In this document: positions 18,772 through 27,923 of the stretch, in pieces
Position numbering within the stretch: the first letter of the stretch is position 1
Layout: the number at the start of each line of letters is the position of its first letter
From: Sphingobacterium sp. B16(2022)
Lineage (GTDB): Bacteria > Bacteroidota > Bacteroidia > Sphingobacteriales > Sphingobacteriaceae
DNA length: 64,000 nucleotides
Direction of reading: 5' to 3'
Assembly (NCBI RefSeq): GCF_012030425.1
Contig: NZ_JAAUVN010000003.1
Span: 744,001-808,000 of the forward strand
Position numbers and translations under genes: made by a program
The notes under the pieces: generated by a model
Database searches by the model: none
Told to the model about the DNA's origin: nothing
The model's input: only the letters and a program-made list of their open reading frames with translations

Positions 18772-19871
18772 AATCCATAGGCTTTTAAATAATTTAAACC
18801 GGTTGTCTCGATAGCATAGCGATCATGATAACTTTTTTTTGCATTTTCCTTGATCATCTCTTTATCATCATAATTTAAATAGCGTATCACCGAATTGGTA
18901 ATATCTTCTACTGAGGTGCCCGCAGTTAAAAAGCCGTTTATCCCATCATCAATCATATCGCTGATTCCACCAACCGGACTACATATAGGGAAGGATCCAT
19001 GAGATAAGGCCTCTATTAAAGAAATGGGCATACCTTCATAAATGCTAGGTAAAATAAAAGCATTGCTGGCTGCCAGATAATCTTCTACATTGGAAACGCC
19101 ACCTAATAAATAAATATTGCTTTCACCTTCTATCGCTGTGAGAATAGCATTATAAAGTGCTTCATTCCTGATGTCTCCGATAAGCAACAACACCGCATTG
19201 CTCTTTTTTAGCCTTTCATCTTTAAATGCGAGCACAAGATTTAACTGATTTTTCTGTGTATCTATTCTTGCTACATTAACAAATAACGGCTGACCTGTAC
19301 TACCATACTTCGTTATGATTGCATCACGAACCGTTATATTAAAAGGCCTATATGGCCTGCCGTTATCTACCTGTTTATCATAGCCTAACAACTTATAAAC
19401 TTCTTCAAAAGATCTCCTCATTGTTTTAGAAATAGTAATCGGGATTATAAGCTTTAACTTAAATAATACTTTTCTTAAATTGAAGATAGCCTGATTAACT
19501 GTTTCCTTATCAGCTTCGTTATGAACGGTATGAAAAAACTTGACACTTTTCTTTTTAAAGCTGAATAACAGATGGGGTATTAAATACTCCAAAGCACTGA
19601 TATGTGTATTGACAACTTGTGGTCTTATTTTATTTATGATTCTGGATAGTTTTAACGTTGCTTTCAAGTCAAAACCTGGCTTTTTTCCAAGTGAGATTAA
19701 TTGAACATTTTCCGATATTTCACTGACAAATGAATCTTCACTGTTATCAAACAAAGAAATCAGATATACTTCATTCGTTTTTGAAAGCTCATTGCAAAGA
19801 TCAACAACAAATCGTTCAGCTCCCCCCCTGTCTAAAGATGGTATAATATGTATTAATTTAGGCTTTTTCAT
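18768..19871 (-). CDS. GT4 family glycosyltransferase
   Basis: A 367-residue enzyme from the ATG at 19871, where KPKLIHIIPSLDRGGAERF begins the GT4 N-terminal domain. A longer frame to 19961 adds 30 residues without family character and overlaps the polymerase gene, so I reject it. The C-terminal domain shows NVARIDTQKNQLNLVLAF and LPSIYEGMPISLIEALSHGSFPI. It lies between the polymerase candidate and the beta-helix gene in the first unit. Confidence 0.88.
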   Translation of the reverse strand: MKKPKLIHIIPSLDRGGAERFVVDLCNELSKTNEVYLISLFDNSEDSFVSEISENVQLISLGKKPGFDLKATLKLSRIINKIRPQVVNTHISALEYLIPHLLFSFKKKSVKFFHTVHNEADKETVNQAIFNLRKVLFKLKLIIPITISKTMRRSFEEVYKLLGYDKQVDNGRPYRPFNITVRDAIITKYGSTGQPLFVNVARIDTQKNQLNLVLAFKDERLKKSNAVLLLIGDIRNEALYNAILTAIEGESNIYLLGGVSNVEDYLAASNAFILPSIYEGMPISLIEALSHGSFPICSPVGGISDMIDDGINGFLTAGTSVEDITNSVIRYLNYDDKEMIKENAKKSYHDRYAIETTGLNYLKAYGL

Positions 19872-19941
19872 TTTTAAATTTTCTTCTACTAAAACAGTGT
19901 GACCTCTCCTTATTTGCCCACCGAAATTACGACTCACCTGT

Positions 19942-21171
19942 TTATAATGGCTTTTGATCACTACTGTCTAATTCTTTCAGGCCATACTTTTCGTCCGAAC
20001 CAACGTAAAGCCGTAAACCGACATAAAGCAATAAAAAATAATTTATGGCATGTAAAGTAGGTCGTTGAAAAAAAACAGTCATTAAAAAGACAATGGAAAT
20101 TAAATTAAAGAGCTTATATTTAGACTGATGCATAAGGGAAAAACATAATAATAAATAAAACACGATGAGTGTGCCTTTTTCAATTAAAACTGTACGATAG
20201 GATAATGTAGAACCATCAAAAACTTCCATCATGTAGTCTTTTCCATAACCGAAATAATATGTAAAACTACGATAATTATTCCACTTATCAAATAATTCAT
20301 CAAAACCCTGAATGGCAACATCTCTATTGTTTACGATGCCAACAATCCAATTTCCAGCCCATTCAAAACGATGGTACACTGCTAGGGCTAAAACCGGATT
20401 TGATTTGCTCCACAGTGCAACAACATTCAGTAAAAAATAAAAACTTATTAAACAGAGGATGAAGACGATAAGTCGTTTAATTGATTTTTTCATCGAAATT
20501 GCACGTAGATCGGAGAAAAATAATACCGGAATAATCGTAATGAAATAAAACATGGATAAGCTAAGAAATCCAGCAATATTTAAGGTAATTTTTTGCCAGA
20601 GTTTTAATTCCTTATGGAAATAAAAATAGATCATAGGCACAAGGGTTCCCACTACGCCCGGCTCGTCAAAAATGGATGTGAAACGATACAGTAGATTTTC
20701 CCGGCCCCAATAGACAAGCAGATAATTATAATAGATTTTTTCTCCTTTTGCAAATGTAAAAATACTTGGTAGTAGCCTCAGATTTATCAAAATATAAATT
20801 GGAATTCCAATTAAACACAAAAAGCAAAAAACACGAACGTAATTTAATGCAACTTGGTGCTTGTATTCATCTGGAAGTAAGATAAAACAGCAAACCGGTA
20901 AAAATGCAGAATAGAAAAGCTGTATACTTAAAACAATATCCTTAGAAAGGTAAAGATAGAATATCGGAACTACCAGCAATAGCCACTGATAATTTGACCG
21001 CGTATTATACCTTAACAGGTACATGATACCGACAACATTTAAAAGCTTGAGGAGATAAATAGCAACCTTCAAAAAAACAAATTCACTATAAACCGTGTAA
21101 GAGTCGAATAAGGCTATTATCAACAGATTTAATGAAATTATTTTAAAAAGATTAAGCTCTTTCATGTCCAT
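19942..21171 (-). CDS. Polytopic membrane protein, O-antigen polymerase (Wzy) candidate
   Basis: A 409-residue protein with about ten to twelve membrane spans. A loop around residues 235-290 (WSKSNPVLALAVYHRFEWAGN, then a region rich in aromatic and charged residues) matches the large periplasmic loop of Wzy polymerases. FTSIFDEPGVVGTLVPM near 162-178 is a motif seen in many O-antigen ligase/polymerase-like proteins of Bacteroidota. It sits in the first unit beside GT genes, with the Wzx gene upstream. It probably polymerises the repeat units in the periplasm. Confidence 0.7.
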   Translation of the reverse strand: MDMKELNLFKIISLNLLIIALFDSYTVYSEFVFLKVAIYLLKLLNVVGIMYLLRYNTRSNYQWLLLVVPIFYLYLSKDIVLSIQLFYSAFLPVCCFILLPDEYKHQVALNYVRVFCFLCLIGIPIYILINLRLLPSIFTFAKGEKIYYNYLLVYWGRENLLYRFTSIFDEPGVVGTLVPMIYFYFHKELKLWQKITLNIAGFLSLSMFYFITIIPVLFFSDLRAISMKKSIKRLIVFILCLISFYFLLNVVALWSKSNPVLALAVYHRFEWAGNWIVGIVNNRDVAIQGFDELFDKWNNYRSFTYYFGYGKDYMMEVFDGSTLSYRTVLIEKGTLIVFYLLLCFSLMHQSKYKLFNLISIVFLMTVFFQRPTLHAINYFLLLYVGLRLYVGSDEKYGLKELDSSDQKPL

Positions 21172-21198
21172 ATATAACGTAATTGATTACTCTATTTT

Positions 21199-22227
21199 CT
21201 ATTTGATTGACAATAGAATCTGGCGCATTTCATCCTGGCTTTTGACTTGGTCCAGACCAAAATATTGGTTTAATACCGCACGGTCGTTATGGACTAAAGC
21301 GGCCTTTATCTCTTTCTTTGCAAATCCTGATGAAAGAATATTTTCTTGATTTTTTAATATATCATCATTGTTCTTAAAGTACTGGATCTCCTTATAGTTT
21401 ATCTGTTGCTGATATAAACTTACAGGTACACCGACACTTGAACCATAGGCCACATGCGTGCCAAAATTATTGGTAAATACTTCAGAGGATAATAAAAGTA
21501 AACTTTTGAGTCGTGGTAGAAAGTTTAAATCATCACGATGTCCGGCAGTACTCACCTTAAAACCTTCTTTCAAATATACATTATCGGCTCCATTATCTAT
21601 ATCTTTCCAGTATAAACACACAATTACAGTATCAAAACCCACGCTCTTTTCGCGAATAGCTGTGATAAAAGCCTGTTCATCAAATTGCGCGGTAACAGAT
21701 CCTATAGAGTGAGAAGGAATAACTAACAATACACGTCCTAATGTTTCTTTTAATGTCATGATTTCATTTTCAGACAACAAACTTGAACTATAATGAATAT
21801 AAGGCCCTATTACATGAATTGGAGTATCATTAACAAAATTAGCAATATGTAATTTACGAGTCTGACTCATAGTCGTAATCATTTTTGCTTTTTTTAAATT
21901 ATAATGATTGGCATAACTTCCTAAAACTAGACCATGTTCAATATAAAAATAATGTTTTTGTAAACGACTTAGATCTTCTGGGACCAGCCCTGCGTAAGAT
22001 AAAAGCTGATGGTATAATCCATAATAATTACAGTCAGATATATAGAAATAGGGGTATTCAAAAAGCTCTTTACCTAACGTCTTATAATCAAAAATGGACA
22101 CCTTAGCTCTACGATCAATTTCATGACAAAAATCACGATTACTATTGCATTTATACAATGTAAATAAATCCCGCAACAGGCTGCTTTCGTCAACTATTTT
22201 GGTTAATTTCTCTTTTACTCTAAGCAT
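21199..22227 (-). CDS. GT-B-fold protein of unknown specificity
   Basis: A 342-residue soluble protein I do not place in a named family. Visible are an early DYKTLGKELF region, YFYIEHGLVLGSYAN near 92-106, and a C-terminal LLSSEVFTNNFGTHVAYGSSVGVPVSLY, which resembles the donor-site loop of GT-B transferases related to KpsC/KpsS, polysialyl- and CDP-glycerol transferases. A SHSIGSVTAQFDEQAF stretch marks the inter-domain part. It overlaps the lipoprotein gene by 8 bp and lies next to a nonulosonic acid cluster, so a transferase for that sugar is a fair guess. Confidence 0.6.
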   Translation of the reverse strand: MLRVKEKLTKIVDESSLLRDLFTLYKCNSNRDFCHEIDRRAKVSIFDYKTLGKELFEYPYFYISDCNYYGLYHQLLSYAGLVPEDLSRLQKHYFYIEHGLVLGSYANHYNLKKAKMITTMSQTRKLHIANFVNDTPIHVIGPYIHYSSSLLSENEIMTLKETLGRVLLVIPSHSIGSVTAQFDEQAFITAIREKSVGFDTVIVCLYWKDIDNGADNVYLKEGFKVSTAGHRDDLNFLPRLKSLLLLSSEVFTNNFGTHVAYGSSVGVPVSLYQQQINYKEIQYFKNNDDILKNQENILSSGFAKKEIKAALVHNDRAVLNQYFGLDQVKSQDEMRQILLSIK

Positions 22228-23272
22228 TCTTTTTAATAATTTTTATTCGCGCTGTTTTAATAACTGCTTTGCCCGTTGCTACATGATGATCATAATAACT
22301 GACATATATAGTGTCATTTTTAATAACATGCCCTGCATAGCCATTGTCCGAAAAAGAGGGCAATTCCATCAGTTTAGATATTGTATTAAGCTTTGTATTA
22401 AACAGAAATAAGGAAGTCTTGACATTCTTACCTGAATTATTATTATCTATAAGCTCCCTACCTGAAATTAGAAGATTATCCGCATTAAAGACGGTTATAT
22501 TGGGACCTCCTAATTGATAAATCGGTAATTGAAATAATGTTGGAGCGCAAATATTCAATAAGTTACTGATGACTAAAATACCTTTAAACTGGGTCCGGAC
22601 GACAGAATATAAGTTTTTCTTATCAGCGACAAACCTACCTTCAGAGGCGTGATTTGGCAAATCAAGAGCGCATTTGAGATAAGGACTTTTCGCCTGTGAC
22701 ATATGGTAATAGTTTACTTTAGCATCTTTATAGCCCATACTTAGCAATTCGCCGTGAAGCGGACCAGTATACCAGTACCAGATATCATTTTTCGTAAAAT
22801 CGTTCCTTAACAAGGTCGTTTTATCAATACCATTGACTGCAAATAATTTTAATTGCTTTTTATTTATGGGAACATTATCCGTAATAGTGGTATAATTTAA
22901 GAATAACTGCTCTTTATCAACTAAAAATTTAGGGTCGCGTACGTCTAGACCCTTTTCCCGATTGGTGGAGAAATCACTCCAACGCACAAAATCTTTACTT
23001 CGCAACGTTTTAATGGAGCTGGTAGTATCAAATCCGTGCTCTCGAGCAATTCTAAATGTTAAATAAAAATTACCTTCGTAAAAAGCAAGGTCAGTGAAAG
23101 CATTATAAGGAGAAGTATGATATACAATTGCACTATCCAACATTTCGGCCCTATATTCACCGTCAACAAGTGGAATTTCAGGCAAATTGACCCACTGTTT
23201 CTCTTTTTTGCAACCTGTTATGAGAAATTGGAATCCCAAAAATAAAATAATAGCCGTATAATGTATTTTCAT
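22220..23272 (-). CDS. Lipoprotein with beta-propeller (GH43/sialidase-like) features
   Basis: A 350-residue protein with a type II signal peptide ending in LITGC (Cys about 21). The mature part has repeated propeller-like strands: YNAFTDLAFYEGNFYLTFRI, LRSKDFVRWSDF, GLDVRDPKFLVDKEQLFLNY. The RSKDFVRW and DPK pattern is common to five-bladed GH43-type and sialidase-like domains. It should be anchored in a membrane, possibly facing out, and could trim or bind the nonulosonic-acid polymer made by its own operon. Catalytic acids cannot be assigned with certainty. Confidence 0.65.
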   Translation of the reverse strand: MKIHYTAIILFLGFQFLITGCKKEKQWVNLPEIPLVDGEYRAEMLDSAIVYHTSPYNAFTDLAFYEGNFYLTFRIAREHGFDTTSSIKTLRSKDFVRWSDFSTNREKGLDVRDPKFLVDKEQLFLNYTTITDNVPINKKQLKLFAVNGIDKTTLLRNDFTKNDIWYWYTGPLHGELLSMGYKDAKVNYYHMSQAKSPYLKCALDLPNHASEGRFVADKKNLYSVVRTQFKGILVISNLLNICAPTLFQLPIYQLGGPNITVFNADNLLISGRELIDNNNSGKNVKTSLFLFNTKLNTISKLMELPSFSDNGYAGHVIKNDTIYVSYYDHHVATGKAVIKTARIKIIKKNA

Positions 23273-23275
23273 GAT

Positions 23276-24745
23276 TTATTTTAAGGAAAATATACTAGGA
23301 TCAAGAATTAATCTCTTCATGATTACAAACACTTGTTTGAAACTTTGCATATTAAGCAAAACAAAAAGAACAAATGATAAGATGTAAAAATAATTTGGAC
23401 AATTTAAAAAGATAAATAGTAAAGTTAAAGCATAAGGTACTAACAATTTTATATTAAATGTGAAATTAAGCAATTGTCTGAAATTAAGCTTATCACCGAT
23501 AAGCGTTAAACCAAAATGATTAATCACAAAAATATAAACTAAATATGCTATTCCAGTCGACAATATTACATACTCGAAACCGACATGCCACACAATAACC
23601 AGAATATAATTACACACAAGATTTAGTAGCAAGCAGAGGAAGGCTATGAGCCCCAGATTACGTTCTTTTCCTTTTGATATAATAAATCCAGATATGCCGA
23701 ATGCATTTGTGGTTAAAATAACCGTCAAAATAATCAGACGAAACGCATTCTGACTTTCAGCATATTTAGGAAACAAATATAAAAACAGGGGAAAAAGTAC
23801 AATTGCTGCGTGTGCAAGAAAATGTGTACAGGTGGTATAACATGATCGGATATAACTTAACTCCTGGACTACTTTGCTTTTCTCCATCTTAGAAAATCTA
23901 TTCAATATTTTGGGATAAATGACATAATTTAGCGAGTCTAATAACAATAATATTGTACTAGCCAAGGTAAAAGCGAAAGTAAAGTATCCAAATTCTTCAA
24001 CTTCATAATAGGTACTAACAAATGATCGGGTAGCAAGCATCATAAAGTAAAAGGATGAATTATAAAAAAACATATAGAGGCCCTTAATACAGATACGCTT
24101 TAACCAGTAGGTGTTAAAAGACCATTTAATTTTAATAGGTAAACCTATTAAAAACAAAATAACGGAAATGATAGCCGAGGCAACATGAATAAAAACCAAA
24201 ATTTCTAAAAGATAAAGACCTTGATATTGCCACACGACTAAAAGGGTAAGAAACACGGATAAAGACTGACTGATTGCAATTTTTAAAAATTTACCGTAAA
24301 TACGGTATATGTTTGAAAAAAAAACAATCAGATGATTCATTATTCCCGCAATCAGTAATGGGATATATAGGGCTGAAAAATGATATTTATCTGAGAAATT
24401 TGATCCAAAAAGCCGAAATCCAAATGCCGCCATAATCAAAATAACAAACAACGCAGATAATAAAATTAGGGCATTGGTTGTTATTTTTACACGTAAATTT
24501 TGATTCGAAAATTTAAGCGACAAATAATTATTGCTCGATTGCTGAATTCCAAAATTTAAAAAAGCAATATATTGCAACGATAAACTAAAGAAGCCCCAAA
24601 TACCTAGGTAATATGGCCCTAGGTTTGTCGCTAAAAATAAGGAATTTAAAAACTGAAGGAAAAATGTAAAATACCTGCTAAATAGATAAAGAACCACATT
24701 GTTTTTAAATACAACAGCAATTACCCGCTTAATTTTATTTATCAT
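23276..24745 (-). CDS. Polysaccharide flippase, Wzx-like (first set)
   Basis: A 489-residue polytopic protein with about fourteen membrane spans, opening with an amphipathic helix and NVVLYLFSRYFTFFLQFLN, typical of Wzx/RfbX flippases. YLGIWGFFSLSLQYIAFLNFG near 43-63 is the usual second segment. It follows pseI with an 11-bp overlap, so the assembled nonulosonic-acid-containing unit is its likely cargo. A second flippase gene lies at 5256-6440. Confidence 0.88.
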   Translation of the reverse strand: MINKIKRVIAVVFKNNVVLYLFSRYFTFFLQFLNSLFLATNLGPYYLGIWGFFSLSLQYIAFLNFGIQQSSNNYLSLKFSNQNLRVKITTNALILLSALFVILIMAAFGFRLFGSNFSDKYHFSALYIPLLIAGIMNHLIVFFSNIYRIYGKFLKIAISQSLSVFLTLLVVWQYQGLYLLEILVFIHVASAIISVILFLIGLPIKIKWSFNTYWLKRICIKGLYMFFYNSSFYFMMLATRSFVSTYYEVEEFGYFTFAFTLASTILLLLDSLNYVIYPKILNRFSKMEKSKVVQELSYIRSCYTTCTHFLAHAAIVLFPLFLYLFPKYAESQNAFRLIILTVILTTNAFGISGFIISKGKERNLGLIAFLCLLLNLVCNYILVIVWHVGFEYVILSTGIAYLVYIFVINHFGLTLIGDKLNFRQLLNFTFNIKLLVPYALTLLFIFLNCPNYFYILSFVLFVLLNMQSFKQVFVIMKRLILDPSIFSLK

Positions 24746-25790
24746 TTTCCATCAACATATTCCAGTCTAAAGGAGTTCCTTTTGTAACCGAGTGTTTTAC
24801 TTTGCGGCCAATTAAATCCTCCATATATCGAGGAGCTAGCCCGTGACCAGGTCTAACAACTCTCATATTATGACGTGATAATTCTTCGCCTTCCATTATA
24901 TCTTCGGAAATAAAAATAGACCTTCTTCTTAACTTATTTTTCTCGCTCAATTCAAGCACCGGACTACCAATAGACATTGCTGCCATACGTGCATAGTCAA
25001 CCATTTCCTTAAATTCTGCAGGTTCCATTGAAAACTGTGAATCTATGCCTCCCAAATCGCGGGACAATATGATATGCTTTTCAATAACTTGCCCACCCAT
25101 CGCAACAGACACAGTGGGCACTATACTTCCCATAGTATGATCTGAGACACCAACTACTACTCCAAATTTTTCTTTTAACATCGGAATAGTAGACAAATTC
25201 GCCATGTCGATAGGTGCAGGATATTCTGAAGTACATTTTAATAATACAATCTGATCATTGCCAGCCGCTAAACATGTATTAATCGCTAATTCAATATCCT
25301 CAAGACCTGCCATACCTGTAGATATAATAACAGGTTTTCCTTTACTTGCAACTGCTTTAATAAGATTGATATCCGTAATTTCTGCTGAAGCAATTTTATA
25401 CATAGGGACATCTAAATCTTCCAAAAATTCAACACAATATGAATCGAAAGGAGATGAGAAAAATAATAAGCCTAAAGACTCAGCATGCATTTTTAATTTA
25501 CCATGCCATTCGAATGGCAACATACCCACTTTATACAAGTCATAAGGTCGCTTTCCCTCCCATAAGCCATCTTTTCGAGGGCCAAAATATAAATTATCGA
25601 CATCTAAAGTAAGCGAATCAGGAGTAAATGTCTGAACTTTAACCGCATCTGCTCCCGTCGAAGCAATCGCATCTATGGTTTTAATTGCTAAATCAAAATC
25701 GTTATTATGGTTAGCAGATAATTCTGCTATAATAAATACATCTTTATTTTCCTTAAACTTTTTATAATCGAATTTTTTTCTATTTTCCAT
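24735..25790 (-). CDS. pseI: Pseudaminic acid synthase
   Basis: A 351-residue NeuB-superfamily synthase condensing phosphoenolpyruvate with a 6-carbon 2,4-diamino-6-deoxy sugar. It has the TIM-barrel motifs IIAELSANHNNDFDLA, ADAVKVQTFTPDSLTL, SSPFDSYCVEFLEDL, KIASAEITDINLI and VGVSDHTMG, then a C-terminal SAF domain (about 290-348). The DGLWEGKRPYDLYKVG stretch and the ending KGTPLDWNML point to PseI rather than NeuB or LegI. Its start overlaps the ATP-grasp gene by 11 bp. The true substrate depends on what the atypical PseG-like, SDR and ATP-grasp proteins do. Confidence 0.88.
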   Translation of the reverse strand: MENRKKFDYKKFKENKDVFIIAELSANHNNDFDLAIKTIDAIASTGADAVKVQTFTPDSLTLDVDNLYFGPRKDGLWEGKRPYDLYKVGMLPFEWHGKLKMHAESLGLLFFSSPFDSYCVEFLEDLDVPMYKIASAEITDINLIKAVASKGKPVIISTGMAGLEDIELAINTCLAAGNDQIVLLKCTSEYPAPIDMANLSTIPMLKEKFGVVVGVSDHTMGSIVPTVSVAMGGQVIEKHIILSRDLGGIDSQFSMEPAEFKEMVDYARMAAMSIGSPVLELSEKNKLRRRSIFISEDIMEGEELSRHNMRVVRPGHGLAPRYMEDLIGRKVKHSVTKGTPLDWNMLMENDK

Positions 25791-26925
25791 CTAATATTGC
25801 TATTAACCTATCTTTATTTTTATCACTGGCTATAAAATAACCTAAACGATCTAATGAACTCTTTAAGGGAACATCTTTGTACTCCTCGATACTAAATTTT
25901 GAAATCGAGGGGTCCGGTGACTGATGTAAATAATCTGTCAAACGTCCGTAATTGTTACGGTCTAAAAATTTAATACCAGCATATGTATCACGCGATCTCT
26001 TTAAGTTTAACTTCTGTCCTGTTGCTATGTTAATAAGAGCCTCCAACATATCAATTCCCGTTGATAGAGGTATCAGGTCGGAAGCAATAAAGTCGCCTCC
26101 AGGTCTACATGCGCACTCAATCAGATAAATCTGATTTTCATTCAGTTTAAATTCAAGATGCAGTGCACTGTTATCAATTTGAAAGGCCTGTATTACTGAA
26201 AGCGCAAAATTACTGATCATCTCTTGAATCTCTCGAGCGAAAACGATGGAGCAGATGTGGCCTATCTCTACCGGAAATTCCATCCCCTCCGATTCCTCAA
26301 GAAATTTTTCGGTGATACCTAATATATGTAATCTACCATCCTGAACTAACCCTTCTAAACTATACTCTTTCCCTCCAACAAATTCTTCAATTAAAAATTC
26401 ATCTGTTCGGCTGTATAGCTTTGCCTGCGCATAAGCCTCTGGTAAGGCTGATTCTTCATGGATGATTGTAATACCTCTGCTTGCCGAGGAATCTAATGGC
26501 TTGACAATAAGGGGATAATTAAGCTTAGTGGTATAATGATCCAAATGATTAAAATTTAATTTATCATAACCAGGACTTTGAATACCATTGTTCACGGCTA
26601 ACTCTCTTTGCAGGTATTTATTTGTGCAGATCTCTGCGGCATAGGGACTGATCCCAATTAAATTTAATTGGGCACAGATTTTAGCAACAACATTAACCGG
26701 ATAATCCGATGTTGTAAGAACAGCATTAACCTGATATTCTATGGCAACCTTTAATGCGGATGCTGCATCTAAAGTTGAAATTACAAAGCTGTGATCTGCT
26801 AACTTCATACCCGGAGCGTCAGCGCTACCATCTAATACGAGAACGACATAACCTAAGCTTTTAGCTCTTTTTATGATTGGTACCTGAATAATACCGGCTC
26901 CAAGTATCAGAATTTTTTCGTTCAT
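25780..26925 (-). CDS. ATP-grasp family enzyme
   Basis: A 381-residue ATP-dependent ligase-like protein. The N-terminal ILILGAGIIQVPIIKRAKSLGY is the PreATP-grasp Rossmann region; YPLIVKPLDSSASRGITII and EFLIEEFVGGKEYSLEGL carry the ATP-binding strands; NSALHLEFKLNENQIYLIECACRPGGDFI holds the metal-binding acids near 270. The family joins a carboxylate to an amine or thiol through an acylphosphate. In frame between an SDR gene and pseI (4- and 11-bp overlaps), it may attach an amino acid or other acyl group to an amino sugar. It is not part of the textbook six-gene pathway. Confidence 0.82.
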   Translation of the reverse strand: MNEKILILGAGIIQVPIIKRAKSLGYVVLVLDGSADAPGMKLADHSFVISTLDAASALKVAIEYQVNAVLTTSDYPVNVVAKICAQLNLIGISPYAAEICTNKYLQRELAVNNGIQSPGYDKLNFNHLDHYTTKLNYPLIVKPLDSSASRGITIIHEESALPEAYAQAKLYSRTDEFLIEEFVGGKEYSLEGLVQDGRLHILGITEKFLEESEGMEFPVEIGHICSIVFAREIQEMISNFALSVIQAFQIDNSALHLEFKLNENQIYLIECACRPGGDFIASDLIPLSTGIDMLEALINIATGQKLNLKRSRDTYAGIKFLDRNNYGRLTDYLHQSPDPSISKFSIEEYKDVPLKSSLDRLGYFIASDKNKDRLIAILDGK

Positions 26926-27923
26926 GACTTAATTCTGGAATTAATTAAAAAATCAAATTTCTTACTTAGCATCTCGGCTTTATAATCTTCTAAAAGACGA
27001 TCGAAAGGAACATACTGAGGCGTATAACCAAAGTCATTTGTGGCTTTCGAAATGTCAAAAATATAACTTGCACTAGCATTTGGCTTAGCTGTATTTAAAT
27101 TGATTTTGGACTTTTTATCATCCGGTCCAAATACCTTGACAATATCTTCTACCTGGTCAACCAAAGATGTTGATATACCTGAGGTAATGTTGTATACACC
27201 TCGAGCATTTTTAGTTGAAATAGCTTTTACAAATGCCTGTACGACATCTTTAACATATACAACATCTCTTGAGGCGGTATAATCTCCAAATATTTCAATA
27301 TCTTCTCCCATTATAGCTTTTTCTAAAAATACCTGAAAGCCAGATTTATAGTATTTCCCGTCCACATAGATTGCTGAATGGGGCCCATAACCATATACTG
27401 GTGGCAATCTGAAAACACTGCCGTTTATACCATATTCTTCACTATAATGTACAATCAGATCTGTAGCAGCATTTTTTGAAATTGAATAGACTGCATGATC
27501 ACCTTTGAACATAGCTTCACGTGGTGCATCTGCATCAATTGGCTGATCTTTAATCCACAAGGTGCGAACATCAGAATAAGATGTAGTAGAAATAACCGTA
27601 TCAATACTATTGTTACGACAAAATTCCAATACATTTAAGGTTCCCGTAATATTAATATCAATATAATCCTGAGGATTGTAATCCTGAACATTTGCTGGCA
27701 AGTGTGCTCCCAATAGAACAACTGCCTCAATATCATTTGTTGGCAATTGATCAAAAGATGCGCCATCACTTAAATCCAAATAGCACGAATCGATACCACT
27801 ATTTTTAAAATGGTCTAAAACGACTTTATTTCTTCCTGTAACGAAGACTTTTTTACCGTTTGCAATCAATTCGTCGACTAAATAAGCACCTATAAATCCC
27901 GTGCCACCAATAACTATTATCAT
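26922..27923 (-). CDS. Extended SDR sugar epimerase/dehydratase
   Basis: A 333-residue NAD(P)-binding SDR protein: GGTGFIGAYLVDELI at 6-20, STTSYSDV before the catalytic YSISKNAATDL, then FRLPPVYGYGPHS and SRDVVYVKDVVQAF. These are hallmarks of nucleotide-sugar 4-epimerases and reductases. It overlaps both neighbours by 4 bp inside the nonulosonic acid cluster. Substrate could be the UDP-sugar before hydrolysis, a CMP-sugar, or the free sugar; a C4, C7 or C8 epimer of pseudaminic acid would be one outcome. Function here is inference. Confidence 0.78.
   Translation of the reverse strand: MIIVIGGTGFIGAYLVDELIANGKKVFVTGRNKVVLDHFKNSGIDSCYLDLSDGASFDQLPTNDIEAVVLLGAHLPANVQDYNPQDYIDINITGTLNVLEFCRNNSIDTVISTTSYSDVRTLWIKDQPIDADAPREAMFKGDHAVYSISKNAATDLIVHYSEEYGINGSVFRLPPVYGYGPHSAIYVDGKYYKSGFQVFLEKAIMGEDIEIFGDYTASRDVVYVKDVVQAFVKAISTKNARGVYNITSGISTSLVDQVEDIVKVFGPDDKKSKINLNTAKPNASASYIFDISKATNDFGYTPQYVPFDRLLEDYKAEMLSKKFDFLINSRIKS

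Noticed and set aside
24735..25790. Reading the synthase as sialic acid (NeuB) or legionaminic acid synthase
   Set aside because: pseB and pseC in the same operon, and the GLWEGKRPYDLYK and KGTPLDWN stretches favour the pseudaminic branch.
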